From contig NZ_KE383823.1 in assembly GCF_000422405.1 (NCBI RefSeq), positions 46,125 through 110,124 on the forward strand: a stretch of DNA of 64,000 nucleotides, written 5' to 3'. The notes beneath the pieces are model-generated. The model was not told the DNA's origin, made no database searches, and was given only the letters and a program-made list of their open reading frames with translations. This stretch comes from Microbacterium luticocti DSM 19459. Its GTDB lineage: Bacteria > Actinomycetota > Actinomycetes > Actinomycetales > Microbacteriaceae. Positions 8,307-18,535 of this stretch are shown here, one piece after another. A program made the position numbers and the translations under genes. Each line of letters starts with the position of its first letter. Positions within the stretch are counted from its first letter, which is position 1.

Positions 8307-9194
8307 TCACTCCGGCGTGGCGAGCACTGCCGCGATCGCCGCGGGCAGCGCGTCGGCGACGTCGAGCGCAGTGATCGGGCCGGTCCCTCGTCCGCCGCCG
8401 TTGCGCTCGGCCGCGATCGCGCCCGCGCGGCCGTGCACCCAGGCCGCCGTCGCGGCGAGCGGGCCGAGAGCCTCGGCATCCAGCGTCCCGCCGTCCGCCT
8501 CCCGACGCGCCTGGGCCGCGGCGACCAGTGCTCCCAACGCTCCGGCGAGCACGTCGCCCGTGCCGGCGGTGGCGAGCCAGGCGGTTCCGGACGAGACCCG
8601 CGTCGTCCAGCCGGAGGGTGTCGCCACGATCGTGACGGCGCCCTTCAGCAGCACCGCGACCCCGATCGCCGCGGCGGTCTCGGCCGCCTGCGCCGCCCGC
8701 GCGTCGTCGCTCTTCGGCGTCGCATCGTCGAGGCCGATACGTCGCCGCAGCGCGGCGTGCTCGCTCGCATGCGGCGTCACCACGACCGGCGCCGACGCAT
8801 CGGGAGCGAGGTCGAGAGCCCCCGCGTCGATCACGACGGGCAGCGCGCCCGCAGCGATGTGGCGCAGCACCGCCGTCACGGGAGCGGGCCTGGCTGCGAC
8901 ATCCATCCCCGAGCCCGTCACCCACGCCTGCACGCGTCCGTGCGCCGTCACGACCTCGGGCCGGCGGTGGAGCACGAACTCGCTCGCCCGTCGCGGGCCC
9001 AGATATCGCACCATTCCCGCGCCCGCACGGCATGCCGCTTCGACTCCGAGCACCGCGGCCCCCGGGTAGGTGTCAGACCCGGTGCGCACGCCCACGACAC
9101 CTCGGGAATACTTGTCATCATCGGCGACCGGCGCGCGCAGGTACGCCGCCGCATCACCCATCGACCATTCGCGAGCATCGTGCGCGTCGACCAT
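8307..9194 (-). CDS. nnrD: ADP-dependent (S)-NAD(P)H-hydrate dehydratase
   Basis: Repairs hydrated NADH and NADPH using ADP. It is a 295-residue ribokinase-fold protein with VVTPHASE (138-145), LLKGAVTIV (182-190) and the catalytic ATAGTGDVLAG (208-218, Asp214). The N-terminal epimerase domain present in bifunctional Nnr proteins is absent, and no NnrE is encoded nearby in this window. It diverges from the flavin oxidoreductase with 44 bases between the starts. The 167 bases between it and the mannosyltransferase start show nothing recognisable. Confidence 0.92.
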   Translation of the reverse strand: MVDAHDAREWSMGDAAAYLRAPVADDDKYSRGVVGVRTGSDTYPGAAVLGVEAACRAGAGMVRYLGPRRASEFVLHRRPEVVTAHGRVQAWVTGSGMDVAARPAPVTAVLRHIAAGALPVVIDAGALDLAPDASAPVVVTPHASEHAALRRRIGLDDATPKSDDARAAQAAETAAAIGVAVLLKGAVTIVATPSGWTTRVSSGTAWLATAGTGDVLAGALGALVAAAQARREADGGTLDAEALGPLAATAAWVHGRAGAIAAERNGGGRGTGPITALDVADALPAAIAAVLATPE

Positions 9195-9238
9195 GGCGCC
9201 ACCCTACCTCGCGGCGTCCCGCCACCCGGAGCACCCGA

Positions 9239-10309
9239 ATGAGCATCCTCTTCTCGCCCCTGCAGATCCGCGACATCGTGTTCCGCAACCGGCTCTGGGT
9301 GTCGCCGATGTGCCAGTACAGCGCGGTCGACGGGATGCCGCAGGAGTGGCACCACGTGCACCTCGCGCAGTTCGCGAGCGGCGGTGCGGGTCTGGTCATG
9401 GCCGAGGCGACGGCCGTGCTCCCGGAGGGTCGCATCTCACCTGAGGACACCGGGATCTACAGCGACGCGCACCGCGACGCATGGGCGCCCATCGCCGCCG
9501 CGATCCGCGCTCGCGGCGCGGTCCCGGGCATCCAGCTCGCCCACGCCGGACGGAAGGCGTCGACCTGGCGCCCCTTCGACCCGCGGTCAGGGTCGGTGCC
9601 GATCGCCGACGGCGGGTGGCCGACGGTCGCACCGTCGGCGATCGCGTACGACGGGTTCGCGACACCGCGCGCGCTCGATGCCGACGGGATCGACGAGATC
9701 GTGGCGGCGTTCGGTGCCGCAGCACAGCGGGCCGTCGCGGCCGGTTTCGCCGTCCTCGAGGTGCACGGTGCGCACGGCTACCTGCTGCACCAGTTCCTCT
9801 CGCCGCTCAGCAACCGGCGCCACGACGAGTACGGCGGGTCGCTCGAGAATCGCGCGCGGCTGCTGCTGCGCGTCGTCGACGCGGTGCGCGCGGCGGCGCC
9901 CGACGCCGCGGTGCTGGTCCGTCTCTCGGCGACCGACGCCGCCGACGACGGATGGGATGTCGCCGACACCGTGCACGTCGCGCGTATGGCCGCCCAGCAC
10001 GGCGCCGACATGTTCGACATCTCCAGCGGCGGGCTCGTCGCACACCAGCGCATCACGGTGGGGCCCGGGTACCAGGTCGGCTACGCCGCCCGCGTGCGGC
10101 GTGAGGCGGGCGTCGCGGTGAGCGCCGTGGGGATGATCGACGACGCCGCTCAGGCGGAGCAGATCCTCGCCGCGGGCAACGCCGACGCGATCATGGCTGG
10201 GCGCGAGTGGCTGCGCGACCCGCACTTCGCGCTGCGCGCGGCGGGCGAGCTCGGCGTCGACATCGATTACTGGCCCGCCCAGTACCTGCGGGCGCGCCCG
10301 CGGCGCTGA
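9239..10309 (+). CDS. Old-yellow-enzyme family NADPH:flavin oxidoreductase (YqjM-like)
   Basis: FMN ene-reductase of 356 residues. SPMCQYSAVDG (22-32), with Cys25 and Tyr27, is the YqjM/XenA-type active-site signature, and EVHGAHGYLLHQFLSP (174-189) carries the two substrate-binding His residues (176, 179). RLSATDAADDGW and the C-terminal GNADAIMAGREWLRDPH complete the TIM barrel. The start at 9239 has GGAG 7 bases upstream. The physiological substrate is unknown; family members reduce alpha,beta-unsaturated carbonyls and respond to oxidative or electrophile stress. It converges with the CNNM-type gene, from which a 36-base array separates it. Confidence 0.9.
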   Translation: MSILFSPLQIRDIVFRNRLWVSPMCQYSAVDGMPQEWHHVHLAQFASGGAGLVMAEATAVLPEGRISPEDTGIYSDAHRDAWAPIAAAIRARGAVPGIQLAHAGRKASTWRPFDPRSGSVPIADGGWPTVAPSAIAYDGFATPRALDADGIDEIVAAFGAAAQRAVAAGFAVLEVHGAHGYLLHQFLSPLSNRRHDEYGGSLENRARLLLRVVDAVRAAAPDAAVLVRLSATDAADDGWDVADTVHVARMAAQHGADMFDISSGGLVAHQRITVGPGYQVGYAARVRREAGVAVSAVGMIDDAAQAEQILAAGNADAIMAGREWLRDPHFALRAAGELGVDIDYWPAQYLRARPRR

Positions 10310-10373
10310 GCCGCATCGACGACGATCGCGGTGACGGCGGCGGCGCGAGGCGCAGCCGTGCCCGATCCCGCGG

Positions 10374-10482
10374 CACCGGCCTCACCCAGGTAAGCGCCCG
10401 CTCGCGCGGCACCGGCCTCACCCAGGTCAGCACCCGCTCGCGCGGCGGCGGCCTCGACCCGGGTCAGCGCCCGTTTCCGCGG
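10374..10482. repeat. 36-base tandem array seeded by the CNNM gene end
   Basis: Units start at 10374, 10410 and 10446. Each contains CAGG(T)(A/C)AGCxCCCGCTCGCG or a close variant. The last unit is the 3' end of the adjacent minus-strand gene, including its stop codon at 10464-10466, and the second unit also carries a TGA at the same place. Confidence 0.85.
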
Positions 10483-11534
10483 TGACCGCGGCGGGTGGCA
10501 TCCTGCACCTCGCCGATCAACTCCTCGATGACATCCTCGAGGAACAGCACCCCGGTGATGTGCCCGTCCGCGTCGCGCACCTGGGCGAGGTGGCGGCCGG
10601 CGCGGCGCATGAGGGCCAGGGCGTCCTCGAGGTCGGTCGTGGCCAGCACCGGAACCATGTGGTGGATGCGCTTTGCCGGGATCGGTCGGGCGACATCGGC
10701 GGGCGCGTCCGGGTCTTCGGCCGCCCGCAGCACGTCCTTCAGGTGCACGTATCCGGTGGGCCGACCGGCCTCGTCGACGATCACGTACCGCGAGAACCCG
10801 TGCTGGGCGACCGCACGCTCGATCTGGGCCGGTGTCGTGGTGCGCGGCAGCGTCACCAGCTCGTGCAGCGGCACGGCGATGTCGGCGGCCTTCTTGTCGG
10901 TGAACTCGACCACGGCGGCGACGGTGCCCGAGCTGTCGTCGAGCACGCCCTCGATGCGCGACCGGTTCACGATGGTCGCGACCTCGTCGAGGGTGAAGGT
11001 CGAGGATGCCTCGTCCTTCGGCTCGACCCCGAACAGGCGCACGATGTGGTTGGCGATCCAGTTCAGCGCGACCACGACCGGGTGGAACAGCTTCGAGATC
11101 CACACCAGCGGCGCCGCCAGCATGAGCACGGCCCGGTCGGGGATCGAGAAGGCGAGGTTCTTCGGCACCATCTCGCCGAACACGACGTGCAGGTACGACA
11201 CGAGCAGCAGGGTGATCACGAAGGCGGTGACATCCACCACCGCCTCACCGGCGCCGGTCAGCCCCAGCGGCACCGCGAGCAGATGGTGGATCGCAGGCTC
11301 GGACACGTTCAGGATCAGCAGCGAGCAGATCGTGATGCCCAGCTGCGTGGTCGCGAGCATGAGCGTGGCGTGTTCCATCGCGAACAGGGCGGTCTTGGCC
11401 GCGCGCGAGCCCTGCTCGGCGAGCGGCTCGATCTGCGAGCGGCGCGCCGAGACGACGGCGAACTCGGCGGCCACGAAGAACGCGTTGCACGCCAGCAGGA
11501 TGACCAGCCAGACGATCCCGGCCCAGTCGCTCAT
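10464..11534 (-). CDS. CNNM/DUF21 transporter-like membrane protein with CBS pair
   Basis: A 356-residue inner-membrane protein. The DUF21 domain (1-190) has four hydrophobic segments and the motifs FFVAAEFAVVSARR (19-32), TTQLGIT and FGEMVPKNLAF. It is followed by a CBS pair (about 210-340). There is no CorC_HlyC domain, unlike the upstream gene. The family is linked to magnesium or cobalt efflux and was formerly called hemolysin. The start overlaps the upstream gene's stop (ATGA), so the two are coupled. The last nine codons form a unit of a 36-base tandem array that continues downstream. Confidence 0.88.
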   Translation of the reverse strand: MSDWAGIVWLVILLACNAFFVAAEFAVVSARRSQIEPLAEQGSRAAKTALFAMEHATLMLATTQLGITICSLLILNVSEPAIHHLLAVPLGLTGAGEAVVDVTAFVITLLLVSYLHVVFGEMVPKNLAFSIPDRAVLMLAAPLVWISKLFHPVVVALNWIANHIVRLFGVEPKDEASSTFTLDEVATIVNRSRIEGVLDDSSGTVAAVVEFTDKKAADIAVPLHELVTLPRTTTPAQIERAVAQHGFSRYVIVDEAGRPTGYVHLKDVLRAAEDPDAPADVARPIPAKRIHHMVPVLATTDLEDALALMRRAGRHLAQVRDADGHITGVLFLEDVIEELIGEVQDATRRGHRGNGR

Positions 11535-12853
11535 CGCCGGCCCCCGTCCTCGGGCTGAACCGGATGCGGCACCGGCGTGAAAGTGACCCGGTCGATGCGG
11601 CGGCCGTCCATGCGGGTGACGGCGAGCGTGCCGTCCTCGATGTGCACCTCGTCGCCGACCTGCGGAATGCGCTCGAGCACGCTCATGATGTAGCCGCCGA
11701 CGGTGTCGTACGCGTCGCCCTCGGGCACGCGCACCCCGGCCCGGTCGCGCAGTTCGTCGGGGCGCCAGTCGGCGGGGAACGTGACCGTCTCACCGCCGCG
11801 CACCAGTTCGGCACGGCGCCGGTCGTGCTCGTCGAGCACCTCGCCGACGATCTCTTCGACGAGGTCTTCCAGGGTCACGATGCCGGCGGTGCCGCCGTAC
11901 TCGTCGACGACGATCGCCAGCTGGTAGCCACGTGAGCGCAGCTCGGCGAGCAGCCCGTCCAGGTGCACCGCCTCGGGCACCCGCAGCGGCTCGGACGCCA
12001 GTGCGGCCGCCGGCACGTCGGCGCGGCGCTCGCGCGGCACGCTGACGGCCGCCTTCAGGTGCACGATGCCGACGATGTCGTCCATCGAGTCGTCGTAGAC
12101 GGGAAAGCGGCTGTGCCCGGTGCGGCGGGCGAGTTGGATGACGTCATCCGCACTGTCGTCGGCGGCCACCGCGTGCATGCTGGGCCGGGGGGTCATCACG
12201 TCGGCGGCGGTCAGGCGCGAGAAGGTGAGGCTGCGGTCGAGCAGGGTGGCGGTGTCCTGCTCGAGCACTCCGGCGCTGGCCGAGCGGCGCACCAGGCTCG
12301 ACAGCTCCGACGCGGTGCGGGCACCCGACAGCTCTTCTTTGGGCTCGATGCCCATCGCACGCAGCACACCGTTGGCCGAGCCGTTGAGCACGGCGACCGC
12401 GGGACGGAACACCGCGGTGAACGCCACCTGGAACGGCAGCACCAGCTTGGCCGTGCGCCGCGGCAGGGCGAGGGCGAAGTTCTTCGGCACGAGCTCGCCG
12501 AGGATCATCGACAGGATCGTGGCGATCGCCACACCGATGACCGCCGCGACCGGCCGGGATGCGGCATCCGGCATGCCCCACGCATCGAACAGCGGGCGCA
12601 GCAGGTTCGAGATCGCCGGCTCCATCGTGTACCCGGTCAGCAGCGTCGTGAGCGTGATGCCCAGCTGCGCGCTCGACAGGTGCGTGGACGTCTTGCGCAG
12701 CGCCGCGATCGTGAGGCGCAGCCGCGTCTCACCGCGCTCCTGCCGGGCCTCGAGGTCGGCGCGGTCGAGGTTGACCAGCGCGAACTCGCTGGCCACGAAC
12801 AGGCCGGTGCCCACCGTGAGCAAGAGCCCCACGCCCAGCATGACGTAGTCCAT
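11531..12853 (-). CDS. CNNM/CorC-type membrane protein (DUF21, CBS pair, CorC_HlyC)
   Basis: A 440-residue protein with the full architecture: DUF21 membrane domain (about 1-190; [33 protein letters not shown]), CBS pair (about 205-335; [31 protein letters not shown]) and a C-terminal CorC_HlyC domain (about 350-430; [13 protein letters not shown]). It is a probable divalent-cation exporter or its regulator. The ATG at 12853 follows GGGGG by about 8 bases; a GTG one codon earlier is an alternative. It is first in a two-gene operon with a shorter paralogue. The 227 bases between it and guaB1 hold nothing I recognise. Confidence 0.9.
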   Translation of the reverse strand: MDYVMLGVGLLLTVGTGLFVASEFALVNLDRADLEARQERGETRLRLTIAALRKTSTHLSSAQLGITLTTLLTGYTMEPAISNLLRPLFDAWGMPDAASRPVAAVIGVAIATILSMILGELVPKNFALALPRRTAKLVLPFQVAFTAVFRPAVAVLNGSANGVLRAMGIEPKEELSGARTASELSSLVRRSASAGVLEQDTATLLDRSLTFSRLTAADVMTPRPSMHAVAADDSADDVIQLARRTGHSRFPVYDDSMDDIVGIVHLKAAVSVPRERRADVPAAALASEPLRVPEAVHLDGLLAELRSRGYQLAIVVDEYGGTAGIVTLEDLVEEIVGEVLDEHDRRRAELVRGGETVTFPADWRPDELRDRAGVRVPEGDAYDTVGGYIMSVLERIPQVGDEVHIEDGTLAVTRMDGRRIDRVTFTPVPHPVQPEDGGRR

Positions 12854-13080
12854 CACGCGTCACCCCCGTGCAAGGATGCGGGGTCGTGGGGCGGGCGTCT
12901 GCAACTCGGCGGGTCGTCCATCGTGCCGACAAGTTTACGGCAGGGCCCCGTGCGGCATCCCGTTCACACCACTGCGCCACATATCGGCGAGCGCGCCGTC
13001 GATCGATGGCGCGGATGCTGCGAACAGGCGCAGTCGCGTGACTCGGGCTCCGCGCGGTCGCGTAGGCGGCACGCCGGGCG

Positions 13081-14538
13081 CTACCAGCTGACCGGCAGCG
13101 CCTTGCCCTCCTCGTACCCGGCGGCGGACTGCAGGCCCACCCGTGCCCGGTCCTGGAACTCGGCGAGCGTGCGCGCGCCGGCGTAGGTGAACGACGACCG
13201 CACCCCCGAGGTGATCATGTCGACGAGGTCCTCGACGCCCGGTCGCAGCGGGTCCAGGTAGATCCGCGACGACGAGATCCCCTCGGCGAACAGTTCCTTG
13301 CGCGCCCGCTCGTAGACGTCCAGGCGCCCGAAACGGGCGCGCACCGCCTTGGTCGAGGCCATGCCCCACGATTCCTTGTACGCGCGGCCCGAGGCATCCG
13401 TCTGCAGTTCACCGGGCGCCTCGACGGTGCCCGCGAACCACGAACCGATCATCACCGACGACGCACCGGCGGCCAGCGCCAGCGCCACGTCGCGCGGGTA
13501 GCGCACCCCGCCGTCGGCCCACACGTGCGCGCCCATCAGCCGCGCCGCCTGCGCGCTCTCGAGCACCGCCGAGAACTGCGGCCGGCCGACCGCGGTCATC
13601 ATCCGGGTCGTGCACATCGCGCCCGGCCCCACCCCGACCTTGACGATCGAGGCGCCCGCGGCGACGAGGTCGTGCACGCCCTCGGCGGTGACGACGTTGC
13701 CTGCGGCGATCGGGATGCCACCGGCCACCGCGGCCACGTCCTGCAGCGCATGCAGCATCCCGTCCTGATGGCCGTGCGCGGTGTCGACCACGAGCACGTC
13801 CACCCCGGCCGCGATCAGCGCCTTCGCCTTGGCCTGGGTGTCGCCGTTGATGCCGACCGCGGCCGCCACGATCAGCCGGCCGTCGGCGTCGACCGCCGGC
13901 GTGTACAGCGTCGCCCGCAGCGCGCTGCGCCGCGACAGGGTGCCGATCAGCGCGCCGTGCGCGAGCACGCACACCGTCTCGGCGCCACTGTCGACGATCA
14001 GGTCGAACGCGTGCCGTGCGTCGGCCACGTCCTCGGCGTCGATCGCGGTCGGCCGCGCGTGCACCAGGTCGCCCAGGCGTGCGTCGGGCAGTGCGGTGCC
14101 CAGCCGGCTGGCCGGCACCACGCCGCGCACGTCGTCGATCGACATTCCTTCGACGGGACGGTCGGCCACCACGATGCCGTAGCCCTCCAGCGGTGGCAGC
14201 AGTCGCGCCGCATCGGCGACCGTCGCGTGCGCCGGCAGCACGATCGGCGTGTCCCACGGCACCGGCTGCGCCTTCACCCACCGGATCGCCGCATCCAGTT
14301 CCTGCAAGGGCATGTCCTGCGGCAGCACCCCGAGCCCGCCACGGCGGGCGAGCGTGGCGGCCAGGCGGGCTCCGGTCACCGAGTTCATGTTGGCCGAGAC
14401 CAGCGGGATCGTCGCCGCCGTACCGTCGCCCGGGGCGAGGTCGACGTCCAGGCGGCTGGACACGTCGGATCTGCGCGGCACCAGGAACACATCCGAGTAG
14501 GTCAGATCGACCGCGGGCTGCTCGCCGTAGAACTCCAT
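13081..14538 (-). CDS. guaB1: GuaB1-type IMP dehydrogenase family protein, probably GMP reductase
   Basis: A 485-residue TIM-barrel protein with a central CBS pair (about 95-215). The loop [20 protein letters not shown] (302-321) carries the nucleophile Cys309, and VDTAHGH and [11 protein letters not shown] line the nucleotide site. The early region ([21 protein letters not shown]) is diagnostic of the GuaB1 branch. The mycobacterial GuaB1 is reported to be a GMP reductase that returns GMP to IMP and is regulated through the CBS domain, and I infer the same role here. The start at 14538 gives the family N terminus. It diverges from kgd, and a strong inverted repeat lies 23 bases upstream. Confidence 0.9.
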   Translation of the reverse strand: MEFYGEQPAVDLTYSDVFLVPRRSDVSSRLDVDLAPGDGTAATIPLVSANMNSVTGARLAATLARRGGLGVLPQDMPLQELDAAIRWVKAQPVPWDTPIVLPAHATVADAARLLPPLEGYGIVVADRPVEGMSIDDVRGVVPASRLGTALPDARLGDLVHARPTAIDAEDVADARHAFDLIVDSGAETVCVLAHGALIGTLSRRSALRATLYTPAVDADGRLIVAAAVGINGDTQAKAKALIAAGVDVLVVDTAHGHQDGMLHALQDVAAVAGGIPIAAGNVVTAEGVHDLVAAGASIVKVGVGPGAMCTTRMMTAVGRPQFSAVLESAQAARLMGAHVWADGGVRYPRDVALALAAGASSVMIGSWFAGTVEAPGELQTDASGRAYKESWGMASTKAVRARFGRLDVYERARKELFAEGISSSRIYLDPLRPGVEDLVDMITSGVRSSFTYAGARTLAEFQDRARVGLQSAAGYEEGKALPVSW

Positions 14539-14561
14539 GGCGTCAAGGCTAGCCATTCCTT

Positions 14562-14594
14562 CCGGGCACGAAAGTGATGCCGAATCGTGCCCGG
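14562..14594. promoter_or_regulatory. Inverted repeat between guaB1 and kgd
   Basis: CCGGGCACGA (14562-14571) and TCGTGCCCGG (14585-14594) are perfect 10-base arms around 13 bases. It lies 24 bases from the guaB1 start, beside a possible minus-strand -10 (TGTATACC, around 14593-14600). It could be an operator or a 5' leader hairpin for guaB1. A second small hairpin, GGGCTG-TGA-CAGCCC (14659-14673), lies in the kgd leader. Confidence 0.55.
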
Positions 14595-14715
14595 TATACA
14601 CGGTCGCGCCCCGAGCGGTCGTCCAGGTGTCTGGGCTACGCTTGACAGTCGTGTGCACGGGCTGTGACAGCCCCGTACAACTCCAGATCTCAGCGAGGAA
14701 AGCAGGCGAACGAAC

Positions 14716-17700
14716 GTGTCGAGCCAGACCAGCGGCGTCGGGACTTCGAGCGAGGGAGAGTTCGGGGCCAATGAGTGGCTCGTGGACGAACTCTACGAGC
14801 AGTTCACGAAGGACAGGAACTCCGTCGACAAGTCATGGTGGCCGATTCTGGAGGACTATCACCCGGTCGACACCGGCGTCGCCTCGAGCGGCACCGCGGC
14901 CTCCGGTGACACGGCCACCACGGTCGCCCCGGTGACCACCCCCTCCGCCGACGCGAACCCGGTGACCGCACCGGTGCCGGTGATCGGGCAGCAGCCGGTG
15001 GCGCGCACCACCGCCAAGCCGGCGGCGCCGCAGCCGATCCCGGCGCAGGCGCCCAAGGTGCGGCCCTCGACCGGTGACGACGGGGCCGACGACGGCGACG
15101 AGGATGTCGTCACGCCGCTGCGCGGCATGACCAAGACCCTCGCCGCGAACATGGACCGCTCGCTCACGGTGCCGACCGCGACGAGCGTGCGCACGATCCC
15201 GGCCAAGCTCATGATCGACAACCGGATCGTGATCAACAACCACATGGCCCGCACCCGCGGCGGCAAGGTCAGCTTCACCCACATCATCGGGTGGGCGCTC
15301 ATCAAGGTGCTGAAGGACTTCCCGAGCCAGAACGTGTACTACGCCGAGGTCGACGGCAAGCCGTCGGTCGTCGCGCCGGCGCACATCAACCTCGGCATCG
15401 CCATCGACGTGCCCAAGCCGGACGGCACCCGTGCGCTGCTGGTGCCGAGCATCAAGCGCGCCGAGACGCTCACCTTCGGCGAGTACCTGGCCTCGTACGA
15501 AGACCTGGTCAAGCGGGCGCGGGCGAACAAGCTGACCGCCACCGACTTCGCGGGCACGACGATCTCGCTGACCAACCCGGGCGGCATCGGCACCGTGCAC
15601 TCGGTGCCGCGGCTGATGTCCGGCCAGGGCTGCATCATCGGCGCGGGCGCCCTGGAGTACCCGGCCGAGTTCCAGGGTTCGAGCGAGAAGACGCTCAACG
15701 AGCTCGGTATCGGCAAGACGATCACGCTCACCAGCACGTACGACCACCGTGTCATCCAGGGTGCCGGGTCGGGCGAGTTCCTCAAGAAGGTGCACGAGCT
15801 GCTGATCGGTGAGCGCGGCTTCTACGACGACATCTTCGCCGCGCTGCGCATCCCCTACGCTCCGATCCGCTGGGCGCAGGACATCAAGGTCGACGTGGCC
15901 GAGCGGGTCGACAAGACCGCACGGGTGCAGGAGCTGATCAACTCGTTCCGGGTGCGCGGCCACCTGATGGCCGACACCGATCCGCTGGAATACGTGCAGC
16001 GCACCCACCCCGACCTCGAGATCGAAAGCCACGGCCTGACCTTCTGGGACCTGGACCGCGAGTTCGTCACCGGCGGCTTCGGCGGCAAGCGCCAGATGAA
16101 GCTGCGTGACATCCTCGGCGTGCTGCGCGACTCGTACTGCCGCACCATCGGCATCGAGTACATGCACATCCAGGACCCGGTCCAACGCAAGTGGTTCCAG
16201 GACAACATGGAGGTCAAGTACCAGAAGCCCAGCCACGACGAGCAGCTGCGCATCCTCAGCAAGCTCAACGAGGCCGAGGCGTTCGAGACCTTCCTGCAGA
16301 CCAAGTACGTCGGACAGAAGCGGTTCAGCCTCGAGGGCGGTGAGTCGCTCATCCCGCTGCTGGACCAGATCCTGCAGGGCGCGGCGACGGCCGGCCTGGA
16401 CGGCGCCGCCATCGGCATGGCGCACCGCGGCCGGCTGAACGTGCTCACCAACATCTCCGGCAAGACCTACGGTCAGGTGTTCCGCGAGTTCGAAGGGTCG
16501 GTCGCCGTCGGCAACAAGTCCGGCTCGGGCGATGTGAAATACCACCTGGGCATGGACGGTGCGTTCGTCGCCGACAACGGCCAGCAGCTGCCCATCCATC
16601 TGGCCGCGAACCCGTCGCACCTTGAGACCGTCGACGGCGTGCTCGAGGGCATCGTGCGCGCCAAGCAGGACCGCAAGCCCATGGGCTCGTTCACCTACCT
16701 GCCGATCCTCGTGCACGGCGACGCCGCGTTCGCCGGCCAGGGTGTCGTGGTCGAGACGCTGCAGATGTCGCAGCTGCGCGGCTTCCGCACCGGCGGCACC
16801 ATCCACGTGGTGGTCAACAACCAGGTCGGATTCACGACCCTGCCCAACGACGGCTTCACGTCGGTGTACGCCACCGACGTGGCCAAGACGATCCAGGCGC
16901 CGATCCTGCACGTGAACGGTGACGACCCCGAGGCCGTGGTGCACGTGGCCGAGGTGGCGTTCCGCTACCGCCAGGAGTTCCACCGCGACATCGTGATCGA
17001 CCTGGTCTGCTACCGCCGTCGCGGACACAACGAGGGCGACGACCCGTCGATGACGCAGCCGCTGATGACGAACCTCATCGAGGCCAAGCGTTCGGTGCGC
17101 CGGCTGTACACCGAGTCGCTGGTCGGCCGCGGCGACATCACCGAGGACGAGTACGAGACCGTCAAGAAGGATTTCCAGAACCGCCTCGAGATTGCCTTCG
17201 CCGAGACGCATGCCGCCGAGACCGGCACGTCCCCGGTGGTGACGGCGGATGCCACCGGCACGGCCGCGACCGCATACGCAGGCGAGCCCGACACCACCGG
17301 CGTGCCGCGCGAGTCGATCGAGACGATCGGCGACGCGTTCGTGAACAAGCCGGACGGTTTCACCGTGCATCCGAAGCTCGACAAGCTGCTGCAGAAGCGG
17401 CGCGAGATGAGCCGGAGCGGCGACATCGACTGGGCGTTCGGCGAACTGCTCGCGTTCGGGACGCTGCTGCTGGAGGGCACCGCCGTGCGTCTGGCCGGTC
17501 AGGACTCACAGCGCGGCACCTTCGGTCAACGCCACGCCGTGCTGCACGACCGCCAGAACGGTCAGGAGTGGATCCCGCTGACCAACCTGTCGGCGAACCA
17601 GGGCCGGTTCTGGGTGTACAACTCGCTGCTCAGCGAATACGCCGCGATGGCCTATGAGTACGGCTACTCGGTGGAGCGCCCCGACGCGCTGGTGCTGTGG

Positions 17701-18444
17701 GAGGCGCAGTTCGGCGACTTCGGCAACGGCGCCCAGTCGGTCGTCGACGAGTTCATCTCGTCGGCCGAGCAGAAGTGGGGGCAGCAGTCGAGCGTGGTGC
17801 TGCTGCTGCCGCACGGGTACGAGGGTCAGGGCCCCGACCACTCGTCGGCGCGCATCGAACGCTACCTGCAGCTGTGCGCGCAGAACAACATGACCGTCGC
17901 GCGCCCGTCGACCCCGGCGTCCTACTTCCACCTGCTGCGCCGGCACGCGTACGCGCGTCCGCGCCGGCCGCTGGTGGTGTTCACGCCGAAGTCGATGCTG
18001 CGGCTGCGCGGCGCGACCAGTCCGGTCGACGACTTCCTCACCGGCCGGTTCGAGCCGGTGCTCGACGATGACCGCGGCATCGACAAGCCCGGCGTGAAGC
18101 GGGTGCTGCTGCACTCCGGCAAGATCCACTGGGATCTGCGCGCCGAGCTCGACAAGAACCCGAACCCGCAGATCGCACTGGTGCGCATGGAGCAGTACTA
18201 CCCGGCCCCGATCCAGCGACTGCGCGAGGTGCTCGCCCAGTACCCCGAGGCGGAACTGGTGTGGGTGCAAGAAGAGCCCGAGAACCAGGGCGCGTGGCCG
18301 TTCATCGCCCTCGAGGTGGCCGCGCATCTGGACCGGCCGGTGCGCCGCATCTCGCGCGCGGCGTCGGCGTCGCCGTCGACCGGGTCGCCGAAGGTGCACG
18401 CCGCCGAGGCCGCCGAGATCCTGCACCAGGCCACCACGTTCTGA
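14716..18444 (+). CDS. kgd: Multifunctional 2-oxoglutarate metabolism enzyme (fused E2o-E1o)
   Basis: The actinobacterial KGD/OdhA-type subunit of 2-oxoglutarate dehydrogenase, 1242 residues. Order: short N-terminal peptide (NEWLVDELYEQFTKDRNSVD), Pro/Ala-rich linker (about 60-125), E2 succinyltransferase-like domain with the catalytic DHRVIQG near 345, then the thiamine-diphosphate E1 domain with GMAHRGRLNVL near 567 and the transketolase-like pyrimidine domain from about 880. No lipoyl domain is present, as usual for this type, which uses the lipoyl domain of another E2. The start is GTG; a purine-rich AGCGAGGAAAG lies about 12-20 bases upstream. It is monocistronic, with a strong terminator. 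Confidence 0.96.
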   Translation: MSSQTSGVGTSSEGEFGANEWLVDELYEQFTKDRNSVDKSWWPILEDYHPVDTGVASSGTAASGDTATTVAPVTTPSADANPVTAPVPVIGQQPVARTTAKPAAPQPIPAQAPKVRPSTGDDGADDGDEDVVTPLRGMTKTLAANMDRSLTVPTATSVRTIPAKLMIDNRIVINNHMARTRGGKVSFTHIIGWALIKVLKDFPSQNVYYAEVDGKPSVVAPAHINLGIAIDVPKPDGTRALLVPSIKRAETLTFGEYLASYEDLVKRARANKLTATDFAGTTISLTNPGGIGTVHSVPRLMSGQGCIIGAGALEYPAEFQGSSEKTLNELGIGKTITLTSTYDHRVIQGAGSGEFLKKVHELLIGERGFYDDIFAALRIPYAPIRWAQDIKVDVAERVDKTARVQELINSFRVRGHLMADTDPLEYVQRTHPDLEIESHGLTFWDLDREFVTGGFGGKRQMKLRDILGVLRDSYCRTIGIEYMHIQDPVQRKWFQDNMEVKYQKPSHDEQLRILSKLNEAEAFETFLQTKYVGQKRFSLEGGESLIPLLDQILQGAATAGLDGAAIGMAHRGRLNVLTNISGKTYGQVFREFEGSVAVGNKSGSGDVKYHLGMDGAFVADNGQQLPIHLAANPSHLETVDGVLEGIVRAKQDRKPMGSFTYLPILVHGDAAFAGQGVVVETLQMSQLRGFRTGGTIHVVVNNQVGFTTLPNDGFTSVYATDVAKTIQAPILHVNGDDPEAVVHVAEVAFRYRQEFHRDIVIDLVCYRRRGHNEGDDPSMTQPLMTNLIEAKRSVRRLYTESLVGRGDITEDEYETVKKDFQNRLEIAFAETHAAETGTSPVVTADATGTAATAYAGEPDTTGVPRESIETIGDAFVNKPDGFTVHPKLDKLLQKRREMSRSGDIDWAFGELLAFGTLLLEGTAVRLAGQDSQRGTFGQRHAVLHDRQNGQEWIPLTNLSANQGRFWVYNSLLSEYAAMAYEYGYSVERPDALVLWEAQFGDFGNGAQSVVDEFISSAEQKWGQQSSVVLLLPHGYEGQGPDHSSARIERYLQLCAQNNMTVARPSTPASYFHLLRRHAYARPRRPLVVFTPKSMLRLRGATSPVDDFLTGRFEPVLDDDRGIDKPGVKRVLLHSGKIHWDLRAELDKNPNPQIALVRMEQYYPAPIQRLREVLAQYPEAELVWVQEEPENQGAWPFIALEVAAHLDRPVRRISRAASASPSTGSPKVHAAEAAEILHQATTF

Positions 18445-18450
18445 CCTGCA

Positions 18451-18484
18451 CTGTCGGCCCCTCGCACATGTGAGGGGCCGACAG
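18451..18484 (+). terminator. Terminator of kgd
   Basis: CTGTCGGCCCCTC (18451-18463) pairs perfectly with GAGGGGCCGACAG (18472-18484), with an 8-base loop, beginning 6 bases after the stop codon. Confidence 0.85.
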
Positions 18485-18485
18485 C

Positions 18486-18530
18486 CGTCTCAGAACACGC
18501 CGGCGTCGGGATGTCGCAGGTTCTCAGACG
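18486..18530. repeat. CAGAA-motif inverted pair
   Basis: CGTCTCAGAAC (18486-18496) and GTTCTCAGACG (18520-18530) are inverted copies with one mismatch. The second reads on the minus strand as a copy of the TGTCYCAGAAnnTGCG motif family, followed by GACATCC. The element sits directly after the kgd terminator. Confidence 0.7.
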
Positions 18531-18535
18531 TGCCC

